A DNA stretch of 64,000 nt, taken from the NCBI RefSeq assembly GCF_040548735.1, contig NZ_JBEPSD010000001.1, forward strand, positions 124,001 to 188,000, in the 5' to 3' direction. Source of the DNA: Rhodanobacter soli. Lineage in GTDB: Bacteria; Pseudomonadota; Gammaproteobacteria; Xanthomonadales; Rhodanobacteraceae. The notes under the pieces were generated by a model. That model ran no database searches. It saw only the letters and a list, made by a program, of their open reading frames with translations, and was not told where the DNA came from. Position numbers and translations under genes: made by a program. Below are positions 37,089-46,067 of this stretch, piece by piece; the first letter of the stretch is position 1, and each line of letters opens with the position of its first letter.

Positions 37089-37594
37089 CGACCGAACGCG
37101 CCGTCCTGGCTGGCGGCTGCTTCTGGGGCATGCAGGACCTGATTCGCCGCCAGGACGGCGTCGTCTCGACCCGCGTCGGCTACAGCGGCGGCGACGTGCC
37201 GAACGCAACCTATCGCAACCATGGCAGCCACGCGGAGGCGATCGAGATCGTGTTCGACCCCGCACGGATCAGCTATCGCGCGCTGCTGGAATTCTTCTTC
37301 CAGATCCACGACCCGTCCACGCTGAATCGCCAGGGCAACGACCGCGGCAGTTCGTATCGCTCGGCGATCTTCTACGCGTCGGAGGAGCAGAAACGAATCG
37401 CGGAGGACACCATCGCCGACGTGGATGCCTCGGGCCTGTGGCCCGGCAAGGTGGTGACCGAGGTGGCGCCCGTCGGCGATTTCTGGGAGGCCGAGCCCGA
37501 GCACCAGGACTACCTCGAACACTACCCCGACGGTTACACCTGCCACTTCATCCGGCCCGGCTGGAAACTGCCCCGCCGCCACGCCGCCGGTTGA
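37085..37594 (+). CDS. msrA: Peptide methionine-(S)-S-oxide reductase
   Basis: Reduces methionine-S-sulfoxide in proteins. 169 residues with the catalytic Cys12 in GGCFWGMQD, then [20 protein letters not shown] and [20 protein letters not shown]. It is translationally coupled to msrB. The C-terminal resolving cysteine seems to lie in [10 protein letters not shown]. It is convergent with zipA, with 25 bp between them. Confidence 0.95.
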   Translation: MTTERAVLAGGCFWGMQDLIRRQDGVVSTRVGYSGGDVPNATYRNHGSHAEAIEIVFDPARISYRALLEFFFQIHDPSTLNRQGNDRGSSYRSAIFYASEEQKRIAEDTIADVDASGLWPGKVVTEVAPVGDFWEAEPEHQDYLEHYPDGYTCHFIRPGWKLPRRHAAG

Positions 37595-37619
37595 CGGCGG
37601 CAAGCCAGCGCGGGAAGGC

Positions 37620-38609
37620 TCAGCGGCCGAAGATGATTTCCTTGCCTTCGTGGTCGCGGTCCCAGCCGCGCAGCTGATCGCGGATGTGGGCAATGCGCTG
37701 GCGCCCGAGCGCGTTGCGCTCTTCATCGAGCACCTGACCATCCAGCAATTCGGCGAGGCGCTGCGCCGTGGGCAGCATGGCGTCCCAGGCATCCAGCGCG
37801 GGCAACGGTGCCGGCAAGGTCATGAAGAAGCTCACGCCGGGCGTGCGCAAGGCATCCAGCCGCGCCAGGTCGAAATTCCCCGGCTTGAGCATGTTGGCGA
37901 CGCTGAAGATCGGTCCCAGCTCGCGTTTGCCGTCGACCAGGCGGTGGTAGATGCCCATGTCGCCGAATTCCAGGCCGGCTTTCTCGGCGGCCACGACCAG
38001 ATCCGGGCCATGGAAGCGCCCTCCGTCGCGTGCCACCACGAACAGCGTGACGATGCGCTCCACCGGCAACTGGGGCGGACGCCGGCCAAGATCGGAGCGC
38101 GGCGGCGTACCGCTCGTTGCGGCAGTTGCCGGCGTCGCCGGCGCAGGCGTTTCCTCCGCCGCGGGCGGGATATCAGCGGCCGCCGGCTCGCTGGAGCTGG
38201 GTGCGCGCAAGGCGTCGATGATCGAAGCGACATGATCGGCCAGCTTGGGCTGCTGCCTTGGCTTGGCCTTGGGTGCAGCGGTCACCGGGGGCTTGGCACG
38301 TTCGCCGGACAGCGTGGCGCCCAGCCGTTCGAGTTCCTCGCGCAGGCCAATCTCCAGCTCGCCCTGCTGCGGACCTGCACCACCGCCGGTGAAGAGATCG
38401 CTCGAGACCGGATCGTCACCCGGCTCGCCCAGAGTCGGTTCGCGACGCTCGCCGGCATGCTGGTCCGACACGACCCTGCGCCTGCCCTGCTCCTTCTTTG
38501 GCTGGCCGAACAACCAGATCAGCGCGAGCACGATGACGCCGACAATCAGCAGCGGAATGCCGACGGCGGGGTTCCAGGCAAGGGCAAGCACGGGTTGCAG
38601 CGTCATCAT
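37620..38609 (-). CDS. zipA: Cell division protein ZipA
   Basis: Anchors FtsZ to the inner membrane at the septum. 329 residues: an N-terminal membrane helix (GIPLLIVGVIVLALIWLFGQ), a charged region, a Pro/Ala-rich linker (about 130-185) and the C-terminal FtsZ-binding domain (VERIVTLFVVARDGGRFHGP to VSFFMTLPAPLPALDAWDAM). It lies seven bases after smc on the same strand, the usual smc-zipA pair of gammaproteobacteria (ligA often follows). Confidence 0.93.
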   Translation of the reverse strand: MMTLQPVLALAWNPAVGIPLLIVGVIVLALIWLFGQPKKEQGRRRVVSDQHAGERREPTLGEPGDDPVSSDLFTGGGAGPQQGELEIGLREELERLGATLSGERAKPPVTAAPKAKPRQQPKLADHVASIIDALRAPSSSEPAAADIPPAAEETPAPATPATAATSGTPPRSDLGRRPPQLPVERIVTLFVVARDGGRFHGPDLVVAAEKAGLEFGDMGIYHRLVDGKRELGPIFSVANMLKPGNFDLARLDALRTPGVSFFMTLPAPLPALDAWDAMLPTAQRLAELLDGQVLDEERNALGRQRIAHIRDQLRGWDRDHEGKEIIFGR

Positions 38610-38616
38610 GGGTTCC

Positions 38617-41600
38617 TCAGGCAGCTCCTGCCAGTTTAGCCGCTTCGGCCAGGTCCACCTGCACCAGTCGCGACACGCCCGGCTCGCGCATGGTCACGCC
38701 GCACAGTTGGGTGGCCGCTTCCATGGTGGCCTTGTTGTGGCTGATGAAGATGAACTGCACCTTTTCGCTCATCTCGCGCACCATGCTGGAGAAACGTCCC
38801 ACGTTCGCTTCGTCCAGCGGCGCGTCCACCTCGTCGAGCAGGCAGAACGGCGCGGGATTGAGGCTGAAGATCGCGAACACCAGCGCTACCGCAGTCAGCG
38901 CCTTCTCGCCGCCGGACAGCAAGGTGATGTTTGACACGCGCTTGCCCGGCGGCCGCGCCATGATCGACACGCCGGTGTTGAGCAGGTCGTCGCCGGTCAG
39001 TTCCAGGTAGGCATGGCCGCCGCCGAACAGGCGCGGGAACAGCTCCTGCACGCCGGCGTTGACCTTGTCGAAGGTTTCCTTGAAGCGCTGGCGGGTCTCG
39101 CGGTCGATCTTCTTGATCGCGCCTTCCAGCGTCTCCATCGCACTGACCAGGTCGGCCAGCTGGTTGTCCAGGTAGGTCTTGCGCTCGCTCTGCTCGGCGT
39201 GTTCCTGGATCGCGGCGAGGTTCACCGGCTCGATCCGTGCGATTTTCTGGCCGATGTCGTTGAGCTGCTGGCGCCACTGGTCCGCGTCGATGTCCTCGGC
39301 CAGTTCGGCCAGCAGGGTTTCCAGTTCCAGGCCGGACGCGGCGATCGCCGCTGCCAGCTGCTCGGCGCGCAGTTGCAGCGCCTGGGCGGCGAGGCGCTTT
39401 TCGGACAGGCTCTCGCGCAGGCTGGCCAGGCCCTGCTCCGCCAGATGCCGCTGCTGTTCGAGCTTGCGGAATTCGATGTCGCAGTCTTCCAGGGCGCGAC
39501 GCGCCTCGACCAGTTGCTTGTCGACCAGCAGGCGCTGGTCCAGGTAGGCCTGCCGTTCGGCCTCGAGTTCGGCGATCGGGTCGGAGCCGGCGGCGAGCTG
39601 TTCGGTGATCTCGTTGCGGCGCGCCTCGATCTGGCGCAACTGGGCGTCCATGCGGCCCAGCGCCTGTTCCAGCGAGCTCAGCGAAGAGCGCTTCGACTCC
39701 AGCGCCAAGGCCAGCGCATGCGACTGCTCGGCGGCTTCGCGCGCATTCATGCGCGCTTCCTCGCGCGCCTCAAGCAGCGTGCGGCGTTCGTTTTCCAGCT
39801 CGCGGCGCTGGTCTTCCTGGTCGCCCATCAGGCCGACCGATTCGTCCAGCCGGGCACGCGCCTCGCGGGTCTGCTTCTGCAGTTCGTCGATCTGCGTAGC
39901 CAGGTCGGCCAGCTCGCCGGTGACCTTCTCGGCGCGGGCGCGCGCAGTCTCCAGCTTGCCGCGATGGCTTTGCAACTGGCCGGCCAGTTCGGACTGGCGG
40001 CGATGCGCGTTGTACAACTCGCGCTGCGCGTCGTCGCGCGCGCGCTCGGCCTCGAACTTGCTGGTACGCAGCGCATCGAGCCGCTCGCTGGCTTCCTCCA
40101 GTTGCGCTTCCAGCGTGGCGACCTGCTCGACCAGCAGGCGCAGCTCGCGCTCGCGCGCCAACACGCCGACCTGGCTGCCCTGCGCACGGCGCACGCGCGC
40201 CCAGCCCGGACCCAGCCATTCGCCGCTGCGGGTGATCACCGACTGGTACGGCGCCAGTGCCGACAGCGCGGCCACACGCTGATGCGCTTCATCGAGGGAT
40301 TCGGCGGTCAGCACATGGCCGAGGATCGCCAGCGCCGCAGCCGGCCCACGCACGTGGGCGGCCAGCGTGCCGGCGGTGTTGGCACCACCGTCGGCGGCGT
40401 CGAGCAGCGCCACGTCGGCGTTGTCCAGAGCACTGAATTCGGCGGCGAGTGCATGCGAACCATCCACCAGCACGCTGTCGAGGAAGCCGCTCAGCGCGGT
40501 TTCCACTGCGGTTTCCCAACCCGCTTCGACCTGCAGCGATTCACCGAGGCGGCGCGAGCGGTCCAGCCCCAATCGCGCCAGCCAGCTGCTGGCGGCGCTT
40601 TCTTCCTGGCCCAACGCGGCGTGCTGCAACGCCTCCAGCGAGGCGTGCCGACCGCGCGCCGCCTGCAACTGCTGACGTGCCTCGTTCAGCGCCGACTGCA
40701 CCTGGCGCTCTTCCTCCAGCACTTTTTCGTGGCTGGACTTGTGCTGATCGAGCAGGCTGCCCAAGGTTTCCACGCGTTCGCGCTGGGTGTCGTGCTCGTC
40801 GATCAGCTGCTGGCCGGCAGCGTCCAGGGAGGCCACGTCGGTGGCCTTCTGCTCCGCTTCCAGCGCTTCGCGCCGGCGCGCCAGGTCGATCGCCTGGCGG
40901 TCGAGGTAGTTGAGCTTGGTGCGTTCCACCTCGGCCGCGCGGTTGGATTCGCCGGCGTTGCGGGTGTGGCTGTCCCAGCGCTGCTGCCAGTCGGCCAGTT
41001 TCGCCTCGGTGCTGCGCTGGGCTTCGGCGGTGTCGTCCTGCAACTGCTGTAGGGCTTCGAGTTTCGGTTCGCCTTCGGCCAGCGCCAGGCGCAGTGCCTC
41101 GCCCTGTTCCCGGTCGGCGGCGATGTGCGCGGCCAGTTCGGCATGCTCGCGTTCGGCGTCGCCATGGGCGCGCTGCAGCCGGTCGGCGGTTTCCTTGTTG
41201 TAGCGAACCTGCTGCTCGACCCGGGCAATCTCAGCGCCGACCTTGTACACCTCGGCCTGCACGGCATTCAGGTGCTCGCTCGCGTCGGTGTGGCGTTCGC
41301 GCACGCTTTCCAGCTGGGCCTCGATCTGGCGCTGGCCGGCCAACTGCTTCTCGATCTCGATCTCGGCGGCGGACAGGCCTTCGCCCTCGCCGTCGTGCTG
41401 GCTCTTCAGGCCGCGGTACTCCAGCGCGCGCAGCTCGGCTTCCTTGCGCGTCTGCTCTTCCTTCAAGGCCTTCCAGCGCTCGGCGGCGCGGGCCTGGCGG
41501 TTCAGATGTTCGAGCTGCTTGTCCACCTCGTCGCGCACGTCGCGCACGCGGTCGAGATTCTCGCGGGTGGCCTTGATGCGGCTCTCGGTCTCCTTGCGGC

Positions 41601-42126
41601 GCTCCTTGTACTTGGAGATGCCGGCGGCCTCCTCCAGGTGCGTGCGCAGCTCTTCCGGGTGCGCCTCGATGATCTGGCTGATCATGCCCTGCTCGATGAT
41701 CGAGTAGCTGCGCGGGCCCAGGCCGGTGCCGAGGAACAGGTCGGTGATGTCGCGCCGACGGCAGCGCGCGCCGTTGAGGAAGTAGGCGGACTGGCCGTCG
41801 CGGGTGACCTGGCGCTTCACCGAGATCTCGGCGTACTGGCCGTACTCGCCCTGGATCGAGCCGTCGGCGTTGTCGAAGATCAGCTCGACCGTGGCCTGCC
41901 CCACCGGCTTGCGCGTGTTGGAGCCGGAGAAGATCACGTCGGTCAGCGAATCGCCGCGCAGACGGCTGGCCGCGCTCTCGCCCATCACCCAGCGGATCGC
42001 ATCGATGATGTTGGATTTGCCGCAGCCGTTCGGGCCGACGACGCCGATCATGTTGCTCGGCAAGTGCAGGGTGGTCGGGTCCACGAAGGACTTGAAACCG
42101 GCGAGTTTGATCGTGGTCAGGCGCAT
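38617..42126 (-). CDS. smc: Chromosome segregation ATPase SMC
   Basis: Condenses and segregates chromosomes with ScpA/ScpB. 1169 residues, normal length. The N-terminal head has Walker A in GPNGCGKSNIIDAIRWVMGE. Two long coiled coils flank the hinge (about 500-670). The C-terminal head has the ABC signature LLSGGEKALTAVALVFAIF and Walker B in FCLLDEVDAPLDEANVGRF. The start MRLTTIKLAGFKSFVDPT is the family start. It is upstream of zipA. Confidence 0.98.
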   Translation of the reverse strand: MRLTTIKLAGFKSFVDPTTLHLPSNMIGVVGPNGCGKSNIIDAIRWVMGESAASRLRGDSLTDVIFSGSNTRKPVGQATVELIFDNADGSIQGEYGQYAEISVKRQVTRDGQSAYFLNGARCRRRDITDLFLGTGLGPRSYSIIEQGMISQIIEAHPEELRTHLEEAAGISKYKERRKETESRIKATRENLDRVRDVRDEVDKQLEHLNRQARAAERWKALKEEQTRKEAELRALEYRGLKSQHDGEGEGLSAAEIEIEKQLAGQRQIEAQLESVRERHTDASEHLNAVQAEVYKVGAEIARVEQQVRYNKETADRLQRAHGDAEREHAELAAHIAADREQGEALRLALAEGEPKLEALQQLQDDTAEAQRSTEAKLADWQQRWDSHTRNAGESNRAAEVERTKLNYLDRQAIDLARRREALEAEQKATDVASLDAAGQQLIDEHDTQRERVETLGSLLDQHKSSHEKVLEEERQVQSALNEARQQLQAARGRHASLEALQHAALGQEESAASSWLARLGLDRSRRLGESLQVEAGWETAVETALSGFLDSVLVDGSHALAAEFSALDNADVALLDAADGGANTAGTLAAHVRGPAAALAILGHVLTAESLDEAHQRVAALSALAPYQSVITRSGEWLGPGWARVRRAQGSQVGVLARERELRLLVEQVATLEAQLEEASERLDALRTSKFEAERARDDAQRELYNAHRRQSELAGQLQSHRGKLETARARAEKVTGELADLATQIDELQKQTREARARLDESVGLMGDQEDQRRELENERRTLLEAREEARMNAREAAEQSHALALALESKRSSLSSLEQALGRMDAQLRQIEARRNEITEQLAAGSDPIAELEAERQAYLDQRLLVDKQLVEARRALEDCDIEFRKLEQQRHLAEQGLASLRESLSEKRLAAQALQLRAEQLAAAIAASGLELETLLAELAEDIDADQWRQQLNDIGQKIARIEPVNLAAIQEHAEQSERKTYLDNQLADLVSAMETLEGAIKKIDRETRQRFKETFDKVNAGVQELFPRLFGGGHAYLELTGDDLLNTGVSIMARPPGKRVSNITLLSGGEKALTAVALVFAIFSLNPAPFCLLDEVDAPLDEANVGRFSSMVREMSEKVQFIFISHNKATMEAATQLCGVTMREPGVSRLVQVDLAEAAKLAGAA

Positions 42127-42268
42127 GCGGTCATCAATGGGTCATCGGTAATGCCCGCGCGGCCGGGCGACAAGGCACTGTGCCAAACGCGGGGCGGCGC
42201 TGCAATGCATTCCTGTGTGCTGTACTACTTGAATAATGCAATTTATATTATTGTTATCTATTGAAATT
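42127..42268. promoter_or_regulatory. AT-rich promoter region of smc
   Basis: The gap between smc and bolA contains about 45 AT-rich bases at 42226-42270, with AATTTATATTATTGTTATC, in sharp contrast with flanking GC-rich DNA. It probably holds the leftward smc promoter and the end of the lysS-yciI-bolA transcript. No strong terminator hairpin is seen. Confidence 0.45.
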
Positions 42269-42526
42269 TTACTTTGCGTCGATCGACAGGGCATGGATGC
42301 CGTTGTCCATCAGCCCGTCGAGTGCCGCATAGATCATCCGGTGACGCTTGATCGGCGACTGGCCGGCAAAGGCGGCGCTGACGATGCGCACGTGGAAGTG
42401 GCCCTTGCCCTCCCCCGCGTGGCCGGCGTGCTTGTGGCCCTCGTCCAGCACCTCCAGCTCGGTCGGCGCGAACGCGGCCTGCAGGCGTTCGCGGATCTGG
42501 GCGATGACGGGTTGCCCCGTGTTCAC
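42269..42526 (-). CDS. BolA-family protein
   Basis: 85 residues from a GTG that overlaps the yciI stop (GTGA). The family pattern is [20 protein letters not shown] followed by a His-rich loop ([20 protein letters not shown]) and [20 protein letters not shown]. BolA-like proteins pair with monothiol glutaredoxins and carry [2Fe-2S] clusters in iron homeostasis. It is the last gene of the lysS-yciI-bolA group. Confidence 0.9.
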   Translation of the reverse strand: MNTGQPVIAQIRERLQAAFAPTELEVLDEGHKHAGHAGEGKGHFHVRIVSAAFAGQSPIKRHRMIYAALDGLMDNGIHALSIDAK

Positions 42527-42822
42527 GGCAGCACTTTGCGAAACGGCTTGACGGTGGTTTCGCGGTAGACGCCGGCGGCGAGGTACGGATCGGCCTTGGC
42601 CCAAGCCTGCGCTTCGGCCAGCGAGGGGAACTCGGCCACGATCAGGCTGCCGGTGAAACCCGCCGGGCCCGGATCCTCCGCGTCGATCGCGGGGAACGGG
42701 CCGGCCAGCAGCATGCGGCCCTCGTCCTGCAACTGCTGCAAGCGGGCCATGTGCGCCGGCCGCGCAGATTTTCGCGCTTCCAGCGAAGGGGTGTTGTCGG
42801 TGCCGATGATCGCGTACCACAT
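42523..42822 (-). CDS. YciI-family protein
   Basis: 99 residues of the YciI/YCII ferredoxin-like alpha-beta barrel ([60 protein letters not shown]). The conserved His-Asp pair typical of YciI is partly visible (ARPAHMARL). Function unknown. It is coupled to bolA by a four-base overlap and lies three bases after lysS. Confidence 0.88.
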   Translation of the reverse strand: MWYAIIGTDNTPSLEARKSARPAHMARLQQLQDEGRMLLAGPFPAIDAEDPGPAGFTGSLIVAEFPSLAEAQAWAKADPYLAAGVYRETTVKPFRKVLP

Positions 42823-42825
42823 GAT

Positions 42826-44358
42826 TCAGGCCTCCGGGCGCATGTAGGGGAACAGCAGCACGTCGCGGATCGAGGCCGAACCGGTCAGCAGCATCACCAG
42901 GCGGTCGATGCCGATGCCAAGGCCGCCGGTAGGCGGCAGGCCCACTTCCAGCGCGCGGATGTAGTCGGCGTCGAAGTGCATCGCCTCGTCGTCGCCGGCG
43001 TCCTTGGCGTCGACCTGGGCCTGGAAGCGTGCGGCCTGGTCTTCCGGGTCGTTCAACTCGGAGAAGCCGTTGGCCAGTTCCTTGCCGTTGACGAACAGCT
43101 CGAAGCGGTCGGTGATGCCCTTGTCGGCATCGCTCTCGCGCGCCAGCGGCGACACCTCGACCGGATGGTCGGTGATGAAGGTGGGCTGGACCAGGGTGTG
43201 CTCGACGGTCTTCTCGAAGATCTCCAGCAACAGCTTGCCCCACCCGTAACCGGGCTTGACCTGCGCGCCGAGACGCCTGGCGTGCACGGCCATCGCCTCG
43301 CGATCGCGCAGTTCCTCGCGCCGGATCTCGGGGTTGTGCTCCAGCACGGCGTCTTCCATGCGCCAGCGGCGGAACGCCGGGCCGAGGTCGATCGCGGCAC
43401 CGTCCCATTCCAGCTGCGTGGTACCCAGCACGGCCTGCGCCGTGTCGCGGATCACCGCCTCGGTGAGATCCATGATCTCGTGGTAGGTCGCGTAGGCCTG
43501 GTACAGCTCCAGCATGGTGAACTCGGGATTGTGCCGGGTCGACACGCCCTCGTTGCGGAAGTTGCGGTTGATTTCGTAGACGCGGTCGAAGCCGCCGACG
43601 ACCAGACGCTTGAGATAAAGCTCCGGCGCCACGCGCAGGTACAGGTCCAGATCCAGCGCGTTGTGATGGGTGACGAAAGGCTTGGCCGTGGCGCCACCGG
43701 GGATGATGTGCATCATCGGCGTCTCCACTTCCATGAAGCGTCGTGCAGGCGCTTCCAGCCATTGGCGCATGTAGCCGATGATCTTCGAGCGCAGCATGAA
43801 GGTGCGGCGCGCTTCCTCGGTGACGATCAGGTCGACGTAGCGCTGGCGGTAGCGCTGCTCCACGTCGGCCAGGCCGTGGAACTTGTCCGGCAGCGGGCGC
43901 AGGCTCTTGGTCAGCAGGCGCAGGTTGTCGACCCGGACGGAAAGCTCGCCGGTCTTGGTCCGCATCAGCACGCCTTCGGCGCCCACGATGTCGCCCACGT
44001 CCCAGCCCTTGAACGCCTCGTAGGCTTCGCCGACGGTGCCCTGGTGGATGAACAGCTGGATGCGTCCGCTGAAATCCTGCAGTTGCACGAAGCTGACCTT
44101 GCCCTGCACGCGTTTCAACACGATGCGCCCGGCCACCTTCACCCGGCGCGCGGCGGCCTCGACGGCTTCGGCCGTATGCACGTCCCTGTCGGCGAACTCG
44201 GCCTGCAGGTCGCCGGCAAAGCTGTCGACCTTGAAGTCATTCGGGAATGCGATGCCCTGCCCGCGCAGCGCCTTCAGTTTCTCGCGGCGCTCGGCGACCA
44301 GCCGATTGACGTCAGGCTTGTTCTCGTCGATGGGAGGGGTGTCGGTCATTTCACTCAT
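42826..44358 (-). CDS. lysS: Lysyl-tRNA synthetase, class II
   Basis: Charges tRNA-Lys. 510 residues, normal length. The N-terminal OB fold ([20 protein letters not shown]) binds the anticodon. Class II motifs are seen: motif 1 in [20 protein letters not shown], motif 2 in [20 protein letters not shown] and motif 3 in [20 protein letters not shown]. It is in a group with prfB upstream and yciI-bolA downstream, an order found in Xanthomonads. Confidence 0.98.
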   Translation of the reverse strand: MSEMTDTPPIDENKPDVNRLVAERREKLKALRGQGIAFPNDFKVDSFAGDLQAEFADRDVHTAEAVEAAARRVKVAGRIVLKRVQGKVSFVQLQDFSGRIQLFIHQGTVGEAYEAFKGWDVGDIVGAEGVLMRTKTGELSVRVDNLRLLTKSLRPLPDKFHGLADVEQRYRQRYVDLIVTEEARRTFMLRSKIIGYMRQWLEAPARRFMEVETPMMHIIPGGATAKPFVTHHNALDLDLYLRVAPELYLKRLVVGGFDRVYEINRNFRNEGVSTRHNPEFTMLELYQAYATYHEIMDLTEAVIRDTAQAVLGTTQLEWDGAAIDLGPAFRRWRMEDAVLEHNPEIRREELRDREAMAVHARRLGAQVKPGYGWGKLLLEIFEKTVEHTLVQPTFITDHPVEVSPLARESDADKGITDRFELFVNGKELANGFSELNDPEDQAARFQAQVDAKDAGDDEAMHFDADYIRALEVGLPPTGGLGIGIDRLVMLLTGSASIRDVLLFPYMRPEA

Positions 44359-44467
44359 GGGGATCCCAATGCTGCCTGCGCTCGCGCCGGTCGGCGGACG
44401 CCTCTTCGTCTATCGTCTGCTTGCCAAACCGATGCGTACCGGCGCCTCTCCGCGGCGGCATCGCGTA

Positions 44468-44794
44468 TCAATCGTCCTTGCCGAACACCTGCTTTGCGGC
44501 ATGCTTCGTCGCGTCCCAGCCTTCGCGCGCACCGTGGCCGATGGCGATGCCGGCTTTCTTGGCGCCATGGCCGATGCCGGTACCGGCTTCCTTGGCACCG
44601 TGGCCGACCTTCTTGGCGACGTGCTTGGTGGCGTGGCCGACATCGCGGGCGCCGTCGGCGACACCGTGGCCGACGGCCTTGGCATCCTGCTTGATGCCCT
44701 GGCCGGCGCTGCCTTGCTGCGACTGCGCTGCCGCGCCGAACGCGGCCAGCGCGGCAGAGGCGATCAGGATGGCGCAGATCTTCTTGCTGTTCAT
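44468..44794 (-). CDS. Exported protein with GHGAK repeats
   Basis: 108 residues. A signal peptide (KKICAILIASAALAAFGAAA, cleaved near residue 23) leads to a mature part built from 11-residue repeats around GHG-A-K/R (VGHGAKEAG, IGHGAKKAG, IGHGAREGW) and interspersed TKHVAKK/TKHAAKQ units. Amphipathic helices are likely, similar to LEA-like or apolipoprotein-like stress proteins. No family with known function recognised. It lies between lysS and prfB on the same strand. Confidence 0.75.
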   Translation of the reverse strand: MNSKKICAILIASAALAAFGAAAQSQQGSAGQGIKQDAKAVGHGVADGARDVGHATKHVAKKVGHGAKEAGTGIGHGAKKAGIAIGHGAREGWDATKHAAKQVFGKDD

Positions 44795-44836
44795 GCGGGC
44801 TGCCTCGTCAGTGAACGGAGCGGAAGGAATCGGGCG

Positions 44837-45962
44837 TCACGCGTCGATGCGCTTGGCGCCGGCCTCGAGGCCGGATTTCAGGCTGGCTTCGATGAACTCG
44901 TCGAGATCGCCATCCAGCACCTTCTGGGTGTCCGAACGCTCGATGCCGGTGCGCAGATCCTTGATGCGGCTCTGATCCAGCACGTAGTTGCGAATCTGGC
45001 TGCCCCAGCCGATGTCGGATTTGGTCGCTTCCAGCGCGTCCTTCTCGGCATTGCGCTTCTGGATTTCCAGCTCGTACAGCTTGGCAGCCAGCATCTTCAT
45101 CGCGGTGTCGCGATTCTGGTGCTGGCTGCGGCCGGTCTGGCAAGCCACCACGGTATTGGTCGGGATGTGCGTGATGCGCACCGCCGACTCGGTCTTGTTG
45201 ACGTGCTGGCCGCCGGCGCCGGACGAACGGTAGACGTCGGTGCGCAGGTCGGCCGGATTGATCTCGATGTCGATGTCGTCATCGACTTCGGGCGACACGA
45301 ACACCGAGGTGAAGCTGGTATGCCGGCGGTTGTCCGAATCGAACGGGCTCTTGCGCACCAGCCGATGCACGCCGATCTCGGTCTTCAGCCAGCCGTAGGC
45401 ATAATCGCCTTCCACGCGGAACGTGGCGGACTTGATCCCGGCCACGTCGCCGCCGCTGACTTCCATCAACTCGGTCTTCCAGCCGCGCGATTCGCACCAG
45501 CGCAGGTACATGCGCAGCAGCATCTCGGCCCAGTCCTGCGCCTCGGTGCCGCCGGCGCCGGCCTGGATGTCGACGAACGCATTCATCGCGTCCATCTTGC
45601 CGGAGAACATGCGCTGGAACTCCAGCTTGCCGACCTGCGCCTCGAGTTTGGTCAGGTCGTCGGTCACCGATTGCGCGGTGTCGTCGTCGCCGTCGGCGAT
45701 CGCCATTTCCAGCAGGTCGCCGGCGTCATTCAGCCCGGTGGTCAGCGTGTCGATGCCGTGGACGATGGTGTGCAGGCGGGCGCGTTCGCGGCCCAGTTCC
45801 TGCGCGCGCGCCGGGTCGTCCCACACGGTGGGAATTTCCAGTTCGCGGGTTACTTCTTCCAGACGTTCGCTTTTCGTAGCGTAGTCAAAGATACCCCCTA
45901 AGCGACTCGACCCGGCCACGAAGGTCGGCGATCTGCGCATGGATGGGATTGGTCTCGATCAT
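44837..45962 (-). CDS. prfB: Peptide chain release factor 2 (programmed +1 frameshift)
   Basis: Terminates translation at UGA and UAA. The gene is complement(join(44837..45886,45888..45962)), 374 residues. The first 25 codons end at an in-frame TGA, and ribosomes must shift by +1 to continue. The second part has the codon-recognition tripeptide in [14 protein letters not shown] and the catalytic GGQ in [20 protein letters not shown]. The start ATG at 45962 is set by the conserved upstream frame. The gene lies upstream of the exported GHGAK protein and lysS and diverges from the oxidase gene. Confidence 0.97.
45882..45899 (-). promoter_or_regulatory. prfB programmed frameshift site
   Basis: On the reverse strand AGGGGGTATCTTTGAC carries the internal Shine-Dalgarno AGGGGG three bases before CTT TGA C, the canonical RF2 slippery site. 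Low RF2 lets the ribosome pause at UGA and slip to GAC, so RF2 regulates its own synthesis. Confidence 0.97.
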
Positions 45963-46067
45963 GTGTTGGCGGTCCGGGATGCAAGCTCGCAAGAATACCA
46001 GAGGAGACGCCGCCTTCGTTGCACGACACACTACACTGGCGGCGCCTACCTCCGAACGGGGCTCGCC

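Noticed and set aside
39013-41052. A 679-codon forward frame opposite smc
   Set aside because: Shadow of the coiled-coil coding sequence (repetitive Leu/Gln/Ala), no family features.
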